Shown: one piece after another, positions 26,701 through 36,601 of the stretch
How the letters are laid out: each line of letters begins with the position of its first letter
Numbering within the stretch: position 1 is the first letter of the stretch
Assembly (NCBI GenBank): GCA_029882975.1
Contig: JAOUJW010000001.1
Coordinates: 124,001-188,000 of the forward strand
Direction: 5' to 3'
Length of the DNA stretch: 64,000 nt
Source: Gammaproteobacteria bacterium
Lineage (GTDB): Bacteria > Pseudomonadota > Gammaproteobacteria > SZUA-152
Translations under genes and position numbers: made by a program
Notes under the pieces: generated by a model
The model's input: the letters and a program-made list of their open reading frames with translations, nothing else
Database searches by the model: none
Told to the model about the DNA's origin: nothing

Positions 26701-27196
26701 ACTCCAAAGTGTGTCGGCATCCGGAACCGTTTTGCGGCCGCGTAAACGTTATTTCTCGCCCTTCCCCACTATGGAAGATGACGCGATCTTGTTCTTCTAT
26801 AAGATAAGCGAACCAGGGACTGCTCCATCCCACTCCCAAACCCACATCACGATCATTACTGCTACGGTAAGTCCGCTGCCAGTTTAAGGCGAGAGGCCCG
26901 GGCAGTTGAAAATCCGACTGCGTCAACAATTCTTCCCCACTGACCACGCTGATGGGACAACCGCGAGTCACGGTGCGATGATTGGCTAAGGCAACAAAGC
27001 CGTTGCGCAGCTGGGCTGGTGCCGATGAAGTTAATAAGAATTTTTGCTGCGGCCGGTCTAAGACTTTTTGGGCCGAATCCGAAAAATAATCAGCAGCGGC
27101 TTCCGCCGGCTTATTGAGTAAGCGGGAAACATAGTCCGGCAGGACCTCTTGGTCTTGCGTCATAAGCTTTTTTTTGGAATCCGGTAACTGTTCCAT
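23735..27196 (-). CDS. Rhs repeat protein with YD-repeat shell
   Basis: A 1153-residue Rhs protein. After about 70 variable residues comes a DUF6531-like entry domain (ANHRTVTRGCPISVVSGEEL), then over 40 YD-type repeats (Y-RYD-GN patterns) that build the hollow cocoon, then the RHS-associated core (YYHNDHMGTPQLMTDKNGVV ... YNRNRYYHPELGRFTNQDPV) and the self-cleavage boundary WVDPLGLSC. Only about 75 residues follow the boundary, short for a toxin. No PAAR domain or signal peptide is seen, so delivery would need a separate VgrG/PAAR or adaptor. The gene stands alone with an AT-rich upstream region. Confidence 0.92.
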   Translation of the reverse strand: MEQLPDSKKKLMTQDQEVLPDYVSRLLNKPAEAAADYFSDSAQKVLDRPQQKFLLTSSAPAQLRNGFVALANHRTVTRGCPISVVSGEELLTQSDFQLPGPLALNWQRTYRSSNDRDVGLGVGWSSPWFAYLIEEQDRVIFHSGEGREITFTRPQNGSGCRHTLESLTLYHEGTEYRLVNEAGESSRFAGAKKRKRLEQVSNGNGFYIRLNYSDTNRLSSIKDSVGRRLRLEYNINGHLRLVHLVNAEGETQGQPLVQYRYSNQSDLVMVIDAAGNNQEYKYQDHLLVQRTTKDGFNYYFEWDEYSIHGKCVRNWGDRNIYAYEFTYDVEQCVSRCTDGRGYTTEYHYNELGLVTKEISPLGATTSWEYDDCARLLSETDPEGAVSRYEYDDQGRLVCEVDALGHITRYEYDDNGLLLCTTTPDGCHWRREYDLQSNLIAEIGPDGNATRYRYDNSGNILSVIDARGNETTYEWNKRSELACQYDPQGRCTEYTYDELGRVIRVVQDKNRATQYKYDAAGNVVFIIQPDGSNCQMLYTAEGYLTHYIDPLGRTTRFRYDGLSQPAERIDPNGLRLRYIYDPERNLIALLNQNNDRYELRYDADQRLVMEIGFDGRVQKYQYNKAGYPLSHTDGSYRYIEFDRDALGRLLRMESSSGSWTEVDYDVMGRICRALNNDSEVRISYDAYGRIRDEMQNGRRIQYRYDTVGNRTHMVLPDGQVIYFVYDAAGHYTCASYMSRLGAYKAKTIAKVVRNGLGKETKRQVGKNSSAWFAYDPMGRLVRQKLSVDYQPLYLRAYRYNKAGNLTRLDDSQRGTTQYRYDAQDRLRLVMGFAMQQFFFDPAGNIVDKPGEETDAMVPVVSGRSTPVKGYQVRTLGGSRFDYDDVGNLIQQHGEQSARYSYNDQNLMSKAVVQDQVFEYFYDAFGRRIKKKDAFGETEYLWDGDVLLAEQRNRFNVTYVHEPGTFIPLCQIRDKRIYYYHNDHMGTPQLMTDKNGVVVWDALYRVQGGIAKYKNDFVDNPIRFQGQYMDSETGLHYNRNRYYHPELGRFTNQDPVGLLGGENSYQYAPNPLRWVDPLGLSCRDVTEPLPFVYNIPRPDGQSAVPLPNPVKPAAVFRGGSDKNTMFQIWRWSLKQALGKPYAHFYRIRAWLRQIN

Positions 27197-27599
27197 ACTT
27201 TTTATTCAATTGGACTGATGCCCTGTCGCCTCGCCGTACTTGTTTAACCCGTTAAATTAGGGTTGCGGTCTTGTTGTACTGTTATTGTACTTTTGCATTG
27301 TACTATTTGCGTGTAACAGTTTGTGTGTAACAGTCATAACACTCGGCGCTGCTCAGATTTCGATCAGTGGTGAATATAGGTGACTCCCCTCGGACATATT
27401 AATATACAACAAAATCCTCTGGACTGAATGTAAATATTAACATTTATGCAACGCTTGCATTTCTATATTGTCAAACTGGAACAGTTTTAGATATAAAATC
27501 GTTTTTTTATCTTTTTTATTTATATACAAACAAACCCAAAGTCATTTTTTGCTATAGTTTGAGGATTTGGGTTTAAAAACATCACTTCGGGATACTGAT
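27197..27599. other. AT-rich upstream region of rhs and cytochrome c genes, with short iterated words
   Basis: Divergent 400-base region. TTGTACT occurs at 27274, 27285 and 27298 (spacing 11 and 13), and GTGTAACAGT at 27311 and 27325. The region is strikingly AT-rich from 27420 to 27560. It presumably holds the promoters of both flanking genes; the iterated words could be regulator sites. Confidence 0.45.
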
Positions 27600-28166
27600 A
27601 TGAAAAATGTACTAATTGGGGCTGGGTATTTGTTTCTATTTGCTGCACTAACCGCATGCGATAAACCCAAACAAAACATGCCTGCAACAGATTCGCAATC
27701 CGGGACAGCTACGCAAGCACCGACAACAACCGGCAACGACTCCATGACGGACGAGGCAGCAGATCCACCCACAACGACTGAAACGACAGACAGCGCAACC
27801 ACAACACCGGCATCGGCACCGGAAACCAGCACGACAACAGAAACAAAGACGACGACAGCAGCTACCCCCGCGCCCACAACAACAAATCAAAACTCAGATG
27901 ATGATATCTTATCCTTGGCGCGGCGCAGCGGCTGTATGGCCTGCCATAAAGTGGAAGTTAAAGTCGTCGGCCCCGCCTGGAAAGATGTCGCGGCACGCTA
28001 TGCCGGAGTCGCCACAGCGAAACAAACCTTAACCAACAAAATCAAAATGGGCGGTAAAGGAAATTGGACTCAAGTAACGGGCGGTATTGCCATGCCCCCC
28101 TATTCCCCTCGCGTCAGCGATAGCAATATCACCATATTAGTGGATTTTATTTTGTCTTTGAAATGA
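27600..28166 (+). CDS. Lipoprotein c-type cytochrome with Thr/Pro-rich linker
   Basis: A 188-residue protein. An N-terminal lipoprotein signal (lipobox ALTAC, Cys20) is followed by a linker of about 70 residues made almost wholly of Thr, Ala, Pro and acidic residues, then a class I cytochrome c domain with haem site CMACH (112-116) and the likely axial Met in GGIAMPPYSP. It resembles c551/c552 electron carriers tethered to a membrane by a flexible arm. The ATG at 27600 is used because the lipoprotein signal begins there; the frame opens at 27567. Partner enzymes are unknown; two di-heme peroxidases in the window are possible electron acceptors. Confidence 0.85.
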   Translation: MKNVLIGAGYLFLFAALTACDKPKQNMPATDSQSGTATQAPTTTGNDSMTDEAADPPTTTETTDSATTTPASAPETSTTTETKTTTAATPAPTTTNQNSDDDILSLARRSGCMACHKVEVKVVGPAWKDVAARYAGVATAKQTLTNKIKMGGKGNWTQVTGGIAMPPYSPRVSDSNITILVDFILSLK

Positions 28167-28201
28167 GTAGAGCCTATCTCAGCCCGGAGAATTTTTTCGG
28201 C

Positions 28202-29722
28202 TCAAGCGGGTAACGGTACAGCCACGGCCCGGTCCAAGCGCCGGTAGCCGATGGCTTCGTTTAAGTGAACCGATTGAATACTATCGCTATCACTTAAATC
28301 GGCAATGGTTCGAGCCACCTTGAGAATCCGATGGTAAGCTCGGGCCGACAAACCCAATTGATCGATCGCCTGTTCCAACCTGAGACTGTCCTGCTCCTGC
28401 AACACACAGACCTGTTCTACCTGTCGATTATTCAATAGCGCATTGTGTATACCGCTACGCTGTAACTGGCGCTCACGACAGGCTTGAACACGATCACGCA
28501 CCATGGCACTGGTCTCGTTATTGGCCTGCTGCTGTTGCATAATTTGGCGCGGCAGACTGGGCACTTCAATATGCATGTCGATACGATCCAGCAAGGGACC
28601 GGAAATTTTGTTGCGATAGCGCTGTACTTGCTCTACCGAGCAATGACAACGGCCATTGGAATGGCCCAAGTATCCGCAAGGACACGGGTTCATGGCAGTG
28701 ATCAATTGAAACCGTGCCGGAAACTCTGCCTGATGAGCCGCCCGAGATATGGTGATACAACCGGATTCCAAGGGTTCACGCAGCACTTCCAACACCCGCC
28801 GGTCAAACTCCGGCAATTCATCCAGAAACAATACGCCATTATGGGCCAGTGAAATTTCACCGGGACGGGGCGAACTGCCTCCACCAACCAAAGCCACACC
28901 CGATGCTGTGTGGTGCGGCGCCCGAAAACTGCGCTTGCGCCATTGTGATGTTCTAAATCCGTGATCGCTGATGGAAGCAATGGCAGCCGATTGCAGCGCT
29001 TCGGCCTCAGTCATCTCCGGTAAAATGCCCGGCATACGACTGGCCAACATGGTTTTCCCCGTCCCCGGTGGACCTATCATTAACAGACTATGTCCGCCGC
29101 AGGCGGCGATTTCCAGGGCTCTACGTGCATACTGCTGCCCCCGAATGTCCTGCATGTCCATAGACAGATCTGCATCGGATTTAAACAACGCCGGGGCATG
29201 CGCAGGGATTGCTTTGTGACCATCCAGATGAGCACATACATCCAGTAGATGCGCCGCTCCGAATACAGTGGCACGACTTACCAAAGCCGCTTCGGAGGCA
29301 TTGTCTCCGGCCACTATCAACTTGCGTTCCTGCTCACTGGCCGCCATGGAAGCAGGTAAAACACCTTTCACACCACGAAGATCTCCACTTAAGGCGAGCT
29401 CTCCCAAGAATTCATAATGACCGATAGGCCCGGAAATCTGTTCCGATGCGGCCAAAATACCAATGGCAATGGGCAAATCAAAGCGACCGCCTTCCTTAGG
29501 TAAATCTGCCGGAGCCAGGTTAACCGTGATCCGTTGTGCCGGAAACTCAAACTGGGAATTAATGATGGCACCACGAACACGGTCCTTGCTCTCTTTTACC
29601 GCAGCCTCAGGCAACCCCACTATGGACATACCGGGAAGGCCGTTGGATAAATGCACCTCCACTGTGACCAGCGGAGCATTAATGCCGGATTGCGCCCGGC
29701 TATATACCGTGGCTAAGGCCAT
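28202..29722 (-). CDS. comM: ComM/YifB-family AAA+ ATPase
   Basis: A 506-residue protein of the Mg-chelatase-like YifB family; ComM is a hexameric helicase promoting branch migration during natural transformation. Visible are the N-terminal Lon-like domain start (ATVYSRAQSGINAPLVTVEV), Walker A MIGPPGTGKTMLA, Walker B VLFLDELPEF, FRAPHHTASG, and the Cys cluster CPCGYLGHSNGRCHC. Length is normal. It follows ubiK on the same strand after 55 bases, a common gammaproteobacterial neighbour pair. Confidence 0.95.
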   Translation of the reverse strand: MALATVYSRAQSGINAPLVTVEVHLSNGLPGMSIVGLPEAAVKESKDRVRGAIINSQFEFPAQRITVNLAPADLPKEGGRFDLPIAIGILAASEQISGPIGHYEFLGELALSGDLRGVKGVLPASMAASEQERKLIVAGDNASEAALVSRATVFGAAHLLDVCAHLDGHKAIPAHAPALFKSDADLSMDMQDIRGQQYARRALEIAACGGHSLLMIGPPGTGKTMLASRMPGILPEMTEAEALQSAAIASISDHGFRTSQWRKRSFRAPHHTASGVALVGGGSSPRPGEISLAHNGVLFLDELPEFDRRVLEVLREPLESGCITISRAAHQAEFPARFQLITAMNPCPCGYLGHSNGRCHCSVEQVQRYRNKISGPLLDRIDMHIEVPSLPRQIMQQQQANNETSAMVRDRVQACRERQLQRSGIHNALLNNRQVEQVCVLQEQDSLRLEQAIDQLGLSARAYHRILKVARTIADLSDSDSIQSVHLNEAIGYRRLDRAVAVPLPA

Positions 29723-29777
29723 AGATCACACTCCTTGTACATAAACAACACACCCACTGTAACCGGACTTACTACAT

Positions 29778-30828
<1,051 letters not shown>

Positions 30829-30852
30829 CTGTAGAATTAGGAGGAATTTGCC

Positions 30853-32094
30853 GTGGAAGCAATACCTGAAATTAAATATATCCTTAACACCTTCTGGTTT
30901 GTCCTCGCCGGTGCTCTGGTTATGTGGATGGCCGCCGGCTTTGCCATGTTGGAAGCCGGCTTGGTGCGAAGTAAAAATACAACTGAGATCCTGACGAAAA
31001 ACGTGGCACTGTATTCCATTGCCTGCATCATGTACCTGCTAGTGGGTTATAACCTGATGTATGGCAGCGGTAACAGCTTTATCGGTGGTGGTGCACTTTT
31101 AAGCGGAATTGCCGGCCCTGACGGCAAATCCATGTTAGTGGACAATGTCATCCATCACTCTATGCTCTCCGACTTTTTCTTCCAGGTGGTGTTTGTGGCA
31201 ACCGCCATGTCCATCGTCTCCGGAGCTGTCGCGGAACGCATGAAGCTGTGGGCATTTCTCGCTTTTGCCGTCATCATGACCGGATTCATCTACCCCATCC
31301 AAGGCCATTGGAGTTGGGGCGGAGGATTCTTAAGTGAGCTGGGTTACAGTGATTACGCCGGTTCCGGCATAGTACATCTTGCCGGTGCTGCAGCAGCTTT
31401 GGCTGGTGTGCTGGTTCTAGGACCTCGCAAAGGGAAATACGGTCCTAATGGCGAGATCCACCCTATCCCGGGTGCCAATATGCCATTAGCCACCTTGGGT
31501 ACTTTTATTCTGTGGTTGGGTTGGTTTGGCTTCAATGGCGGTTCGGAATTGGCCATGGACAGCAAAGATGCCATAGACAATATCGCTTCGGTTTTTGTCA
31601 ACACCAATACCGCTGCAGCCGGTGGTCTGGTTGCTGCCCTGATCACGGCCCGCTTACTGTTCGGCAAGTCTGATCTCACCATGGCTTTGAACGGCGCCCT
31701 CGCCGGCCTGGTTGCCATTACTGCCGGTCCTGCGACACCTAGTCCCTTGCTGGCCACAATGATTGGAGCCATTGGCGGTGTGTTGGTGGTGTTCTCCATT
31801 ATTACTCTGGACAAACTGAAAATCGATGACCCGGTTGGTGCCATTTCGGTACACGGTGTTGTGGGTATCTGGGGTGTCTTGGCGGTGTTGCTATCCTCCA
31901 GTGATGCTACCCTGATCGGACAAATGGCCGGTATCGGTGCAATTTTTGGCTTTGTATTCGGTCTCAGTCTGCTTATTTGGATGGCCTTCAAAGCGATTAT
32001 CGGCATCCGTGTTTCGGATGAAGAAGAATATCAAGGAATGGACCTGGTGGATTGCGGAATCGAAGCCTATCCGGAGTTTACCAGCGGTAAATAA
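30853..32094 (+). CDS. amtB: Ammonium transporter AmtB
   Basis: A 413-residue inner-membrane channel with eleven hydrophobic segments. Signatures include MWMAAGFAMLEAGLVRSKN near the start, the first pore His in VHLAGAAAALAGVLVLGPR, and the second in ISVHGVVGIWGVLAVLL. It starts at GTG 30853 with AGGAGG upstream and has no long cleavable signal. It is cotranscribed with glnK, which plugs it. An intrinsic terminator follows 22 bases after the stop. Confidence 0.96.
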   Translation: MEAIPEIKYILNTFWFVLAGALVMWMAAGFAMLEAGLVRSKNTTEILTKNVALYSIACIMYLLVGYNLMYGSGNSFIGGGALLSGIAGPDGKSMLVDNVIHHSMLSDFFFQVVFVATAMSIVSGAVAERMKLWAFLAFAVIMTGFIYPIQGHWSWGGGFLSELGYSDYAGSGIVHLAGAAAALAGVLVLGPRKGKYGPNGEIHPIPGANMPLATLGTFILWLGWFGFNGGSELAMDSKDAIDNIASVFVNTNTAAAGGLVAALITARLLFGKSDLTMALNGALAGLVAITAGPATPSPLLATMIGAIGGVLVVFSIITLDKLKIDDPVGAISVHGVVGIWGVLAVLLSSSDATLIGQMAGIGAIFGFVFGLSLLIWMAFKAIIGIRVSDEEEYQGMDLVDCGIEAYPEFTSGK

Positions 32095-32115
32095 TCCCAA
32101 GTGGGTTTCATTAAA

Positions 32116-32140
32116 GCGGGTACCTGTACCCGCTTTTTTT
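32116..32140 (+). terminator. Terminator of glnK-amtB
   Basis: Seven-base-pair stem GCGGGTA / TACCCGC, loop CCTG, followed by seven T residues. Confidence 0.95.
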
Positions 32141-32254
32141 ATGTGGCTAATACCCAAAAAACGCCAAACCAATTCAAAACTCAGCTTATTTTCTAAAGAG
32201 TTTGTGGACTCATCCGACTATAGTTATAGATACCTGTTCGAAAAGGCCGGTCCC

Positions 32255-32704
32255 ATGAAATTACGAAACCTCATAAGCTCTTGCCTGATCGCATGCCTGT
32301 TTTGCGCGCCCGCCATGGCAGTGACTGTATATAAATGGGTTGATGAAAATGGCGTGGTACACTACAGCCAGCGCCCGGTTAACAAAGCGGCGAAGTCCAT
32401 GAAACTCAAGGTACAACGCCCCAGCGCTGATTCCGACTCGGCCGCCAACTCAGAACTCCAGGAACAAGCCCCAGCTTCCGAAGATAAAAAGAGTAAGAAA
32501 CCTAAAGATGAAGTGGCTTGGGAAAAACAACAAGCGGAAATGAAGAAAAAGAACTGTGAAACAGCCACCCAACACCATGCCTCACTGGCCGCCGGTGGTC
32601 GTCTCTATGAAATGAAGGACGGCGAACGCCACTATCTGGATGATTCTGCCCGCCAAGCGAAATTGGCCGTCGCTCGTGAAAACATGAATAAATGGTGTAA
32701 CTAG
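32255..32704 (+). CDS. DUF4124 domain exported protein
   Basis: A 149-residue protein with a signal peptide (LISSCLIACLFCAPAMA) followed at once by the DUF4124 block VTVYKWVDENGVVHYSQRPV. The rest is charged and helical, ending in a short conserved-looking NCETATQHHASLAAGGRLYE region. Such proteins are periplasmic and of unknown function. The ATG at 32255 is used because the signal peptide begins there. It is 160 bases after amtB, past the terminator, so probably transcribed independently; it converges with speE, 8 bases apart. Confidence 0.85.
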   Translation: MKLRNLISSCLIACLFCAPAMAVTVYKWVDENGVVHYSQRPVNKAAKSMKLKVQRPSADSDSAANSELQEQAPASEDKKSKKPKDEVAWEKQQAEMKKKNCETATQHHASLAAGGRLYEMKDGERHYLDDSARQAKLAVARENMNKWCN

Positions 32705-32712
32705 CGATACCG

Positions 32713-33603
32713 CTATTCAGCCGCGATTCCGGCTAACGCCCTCCGTACAAACTCCGGCAATGCGAATGCGGCCTTGTGTATGGCCGTATTGTAATACTCC
32801 GTTTCAAAACTTTTTGCAGCCGCGTCTGCCTCCCGAAACCGGGGAACATCCTGACCTGTTTGACCCGTTGTCCGGGGAGTTTTCCAAGCCATGGTGGCGG
32901 ACCACCATCCGCTGGGATAAACACTTTGGGGATAGTTTAAGGTTGTCATTGAATGCAATCCGCCTTGAGCCATTTGCTCGTACATGGCTTTGAGAATATG
33001 CAAATGCAACAACGGCGATTCACTCTGCTGTACCAAAATGCCGTCCGGTTTAAGAATGCGGGCACATTGCTGGAAAAACGGTGCTGAAAACAAACCCTCA
33101 GCAGGGCCTATGGGGTCGGTACTGTCCACAATGATAATGTCCAGGCTATTGTCCGCACAGCGTCGGACCCACTCGATACCATCGGTAAACAGCAATTCCG
33201 CCCGCTCGTCATTATTGGACTCACACAACTCTGGAAAATGCTGCTCTGCCAATCGTGTCACGCGCTCATCAATCTCCACCTGCCAGACTTTTTTGACGCT
33301 GCTATGTCGCAATACTTCGCGTAATGTGCCACAATCCCCGCCGCCAATAATGAGGACTCTCTGTGGATCCGGGTGCGTATATAACACTGGGTGGGACATC
33401 ATTTCGTGGTACAGAAAATTGTCCCTGCCGGATAGCATGACAAACCCATCGATGACCATCAAATTACCATAGGCCATGGTCTCGAAAATCTCGATTTTCT
33501 GGTATGGCGTTTGCTCTTCGTGCAGTTTCTTATTGATTTTTAAGGAATAAGCGGAACCAGCCCGAGCTTCGATCTCAGTGAACCAATCTTCATTCAATGC
33601 CAT
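32713..33603 (-). CDS. speE: Polyamine aminopropyltransferase (spermidine synthase)
   Basis: A protein of about 296 residues that transfers the aminopropyl group of decarboxylated SAM to putrescine. The N-terminal beta-domain (EEQTPYQKIEIFETMAYGNL) is followed by the SAM-like fold with VLIIGGGDCGTLREVLRH, the acidic QVEIDERV, and the catalytic-site IIVDSTDPIGPAEGLFS. ATG at 33603 has GAAGG upstream and is preferred to TTG 33609. It is divergent from speA, which makes agmatine for putrescine, so the two belong to one pathway. Confidence 0.95.
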   Translation of the reverse strand: MALNEDWFTEIEARAGSAYSLKINKKLHEEQTPYQKIEIFETMAYGNLMVIDGFVMLSGRDNFLYHEMMSHPVLYTHPDPQRVLIIGGGDCGTLREVLRHSSVKKVWQVEIDERVTRLAEQHFPELCESNNDERAELLFTDGIEWVRRCADNSLDIIIVDSTDPIGPAEGLFSAPFFQQCARILKPDGILVQQSESPLLHLHILKAMYEQMAQGGLHSMTTLNYPQSVYPSGWWSATMAWKTPRTTGQTGQDVPRFREADAAAKSFETEYYNTAIHKAAFALPEFVRRALAGIAAE

Positions 33604-33760
33604 GAGCAAACCTTCGATGCTTTATTGGAAAAAGTGCGCATAATAAAAGATAGTAGCGGGAGTCTTCAAGGACTAATTCATGACAACTTGTATTAACAAC
33701 AGCTCCAACCGGGTAAAAGCGGTTGGTCTGAATACGCACCAACGAATAGGAACAAGATAA

Positions 33761-35647
33761 TTGCGATCTAAACCACCGATATGGTCCACCCAGCAAGCCC
33801 AAAAAACCTACAATGTGGAACACTGGGGCGAAGGATACTTTGATATCAATGACAAGGGTCACATGGTTGCGCGTTTGGCACCACATGTAGACGTAGACCT
33901 GTATGAATTGGTGGAACAACTGCACCAAAAAAATCTAACCTTACCCGTACTGGCACGATTTACCGATTTGCTGACTCAACGAATTTCCCGATTAAACCAA
34001 GCGTTTGAACAAGCCATCCAAAGCCAAGCTTATAACGCCGGATATACTGCCGTGTACCCCATCAAGGTTAACCAACAGGCCAGCATCGTCGAGGCCATTG
34101 TCAACAATGGTCAATATACGGTGGGGCTTGAAGCCGGCAGTAAAACCGAACTCATGATTGTTTTGGCTAAAACCGAGCAGGACGGTGGCATTATTGTTTG
34201 CAACGGTTATAAAGACCGAGAATATATTCGTCTGGCACTGATTGGCCGTCGCTTGGGCCACCGAATTTTTATAGTAATAGAAAAACAATCAGAGCTGGAC
34301 CTGGTATTGCGCGAAAGCGAAACCATGGGTATTCAACCCTTGCTGGGCATACGTGCTCGCATGTCCATCGCCGGCTCCAGTAAGTGGCAAAATACCGGCG
34401 GCGATAAATCCAAGTTTGGCTTTACCTCCGCAAAACTTCTGAGCATTATTGAACAGATCCAACGCGCCGGACAATTGCCCAATCTGAAATTGTTGCATTT
34501 TCACCTGGGCTCACAGATCGCCAATCTTACCGATATCGAACAAGGTGCTACGGAGTGTTCGCGTACCTTTACCGAATTGTCCAACCTCGGTGTGGCGCTG
34601 GAATATCTGGACATTGGCGGTGGCTTGAGTGTTGACTATGATGGCACCCAGTCGCGTAATTACTTCTCCATGAACTACACCATGGAAGAGTACGCTGAAC
34701 GCGTTGTTACCATTGTCAAATCACACTGCGATCAGGCCGGCCTGGCCCACCCTCACCTTATTACCGAATCCGGTCGTGCCATGACCGCGCACCATGCGGT
34801 ACTGATCACCAATGTCTTGGACGTGGAGTCCACAGCGGAGCAATCTGAACCGCAAACCGGGCAAATCAACGAATATACCCAAAAACTGCATGATTTTATC
34901 AAGCAGGCGCAATCCGGCGAGGGAAAGTTGGTGGAAATACACAACCGCGCCAAACACCATATAGAATTTGTTCACCAATCTTTCCTTTACGGTACAGCAG
35001 ACCTGGAGACAAAAGCTTTGTGTGAGCAGCTCTACAATGCCCTCTGCCAATCGATCAAAGAGCAGCTCAATCCCACTTCCAGAACCCACCGCGAAGTGTT
35101 GGACATTCTCAACGAAAAACTGGCTGACAAATACTTTTGCAATATGTCTGTATTCCAATCACTGCCGGATGTGTGGGCCATCAACCAGGTGTTCCCCATT
35201 GCACCACTTCAGCGTCTGGATGAAAAGCCCACTCGCAGGGGAACCTTGCACGATATCACCTGCGACTCTGATGGACGTATTGATCATTATGTGGATTTTG
35301 ATGGTGTGGAGTCGAGTCTGCCTTTGCATGAACACAACGGCGAGCCCTATTATCTAGGGATCTTTCTTGTGGGTGCTTATCAGGAAATTCTGGGCGACAT
35401 GCATAATCTGTTTGGGGACACCCACTCCATTAACGTGACCGCTGAAGGTGACCACTATCGCTTGCATGAAGCCGTTCTGGGAGACTCCACATCTTATATA
35501 TTGAATCACATTCATTTCAATCCGGATGATTTGCTGCAAATCTATACCGAAAAAGTAAAACACTGCATCACTGACGTTAAGCTGCAAAACAATTATCTAA
35601 AAGAGCTGGAAAACGGTTTGCGCGGTTACAGCTACCTGGAAGACTGA
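33761..35647 (+). CDS. speA: Biosynthetic arginine decarboxylase
   Basis: A 628-residue fold-III PLP enzyme converting arginine to agmatine. The PLP-lysine block VYPIKVNQQ, the HFHLGSQIANL loop, ITESGRAMTAHHAVL, and the C-terminal TCDSDGRIDHYVD (with the active-site Cys) are all present. Length is normal. An in-frame stop (TAA) immediately precedes TTG 33761, and the only ATG in frame is 28 codons in, so TTG is the start, with AGGAAC upstream. A terminator hairpin follows. Confidence 0.96.
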   Translation: MRSKPPIWSTQQAQKTYNVEHWGEGYFDINDKGHMVARLAPHVDVDLYELVEQLHQKNLTLPVLARFTDLLTQRISRLNQAFEQAIQSQAYNAGYTAVYPIKVNQQASIVEAIVNNGQYTVGLEAGSKTELMIVLAKTEQDGGIIVCNGYKDREYIRLALIGRRLGHRIFIVIEKQSELDLVLRESETMGIQPLLGIRARMSIAGSSKWQNTGGDKSKFGFTSAKLLSIIEQIQRAGQLPNLKLLHFHLGSQIANLTDIEQGATECSRTFTELSNLGVALEYLDIGGGLSVDYDGTQSRNYFSMNYTMEEYAERVVTIVKSHCDQAGLAHPHLITESGRAMTAHHAVLITNVLDVESTAEQSEPQTGQINEYTQKLHDFIKQAQSGEGKLVEIHNRAKHHIEFVHQSFLYGTADLETKALCEQLYNALCQSIKEQLNPTSRTHREVLDILNEKLADKYFCNMSVFQSLPDVWAINQVFPIAPLQRLDEKPTRRGTLHDITCDSDGRIDHYVDFDGVESSLPLHEHNGEPYYLGIFLVGAYQEILGDMHNLFGDTHSINVTAEGDHYRLHEAVLGDSTSYILNHIHFNPDDLLQIYTEKVKHCITDVKLQNNYLKELENGLRGYSYLED

Positions 35648-35654
35648 AAAGAAT

Positions 35655-35674
35655 ACGGCCCCGCCAGGGGCCGT
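35655..35674. terminator. Hairpin terminator between convergent speA and the 35.7 kb gene
   Basis: Perfect 8-bp stem ACGGCCCC / GGGGCCGT with loop GCCA. On the minus strand it is followed by ATTCTTTTC; the plus side lacks a T tract. Confidence 0.7.
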
Positions 35675-35718
35675 TGACAAATAATAGTGGTAAATAGCAG
35701 TCTACGGCTGCGCCGGAT

Positions 35719-36468
35719 CTATTCCTGGGACCACTGATTTCTAATGAGATCGGCAGGGTTTCTTTTTGCGGAACTGACAATAGCCTGATCCCGTTCACGA
35801 CGCATACGCACCATGGCTTCTCTTTGCTTTTGACGACGCATTTCAACGCGTTCCTCAATACCCAAAACGGGTTCATGTTTGGCTTTTGCCGGGTTCGGTA
35901 TCTTCACAACAGCCTGAACGCTACCTGAGGTGGGGGCCACGGCCGTTTTATCGCCTGACATCGGCAAAGCAACAGTGGACTGAATCGCTTCCGCCGGAAG
36001 ATAGTTTTTCAGTGCTCCCAAAGTTTTGCTTTTTTGCCAGTCATCCAAAGAAACAAAGAATCCGAAAATGGATGCCAAACATAGCAAAACCACAACCGCC
36101 ATGTATTTGAATGTGCGCCCTGTCAATATGCGCCAGCCCCGCATTCGAGCCACAACATCGGTGACGTCCTGAGTAGAGACGTGTGGATTGGGTTCGCGAG
36201 CTGAAAATTCCGCCGGACGATTATAGTTGGTCGGTTGAGTACTGGGCTGTTTGTAAGACTCTTTTAACGCTCTAGCCAACTCGTCGTCACTGGGAACATC
36301 ATCCCAGCCTGAATCAAACTCATCAGCCTGCATAATGACCTCTTCAACATCACCGCCCAATGCGGAGTCGCGCTGTCCCAGCGTCATTTCCCACATCGCC
36401 TGGTCTGAGAGCCAGGTTTCTTGCTGTTGGTTAGCTTTACTCACATTTAAACCCTCTATATCCGTCAC
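35719..36468 (-). CDS. Single-pass membrane protein of unknown function
   Basis: A protein of 249 residues that I do not recognise. The N-terminal 110 residues are acidic and soluble, one transmembrane segment is at about 121-140 (KYMAVVVLLCLASIFGFFVS), and the remainder is low-complexity then strongly basic (VEMRRQKQREAMVRMRRERD). The topology suggests an inner-membrane anchor with one charged domain on each side. It lies 133 bases downstream of the cNMP/rhodanese/coiled-coil gene on the same strand, so it may act with that protein. Confidence 0.7.
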   Translation of the reverse strand: MTDIEGLNVSKANQQQETWLSDQAMWEMTLGQRDSALGGDVEEVIMQADEFDSGWDDVPSDDELARALKESYKQPSTQPTNYNRPAEFSAREPNPHVSTQDVTDVVARMRGWRILTGRTFKYMAVVVLLCLASIFGFFVSLDDWQKSKTLGALKNYLPAEAIQSTVALPMSGDKTAVAPTSGSVQAVVKIPNPAKAKHEPVLGIEERVEMRRQKQREAMVRMRRERDQAIVSSAKRNPADLIRNQWSQE

Positions 36469-36601
36469 GGGACTATCGGCAGCCCCTATCGCCCTGATTT
36501 AACTTTATGTCAGATATCGACCCCGCAACTGAGGCCTGCATCACACTTTTGCGTTTTCCATCGGTATGGAGAACAACAAGCAATTCTCACTTAGTCCTGT
36601 C

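Noticed and set aside
31353-32006. A 217-codon minus-strand frame within amtB
   Set aside because: Antisense shadow of a certain transporter gene.
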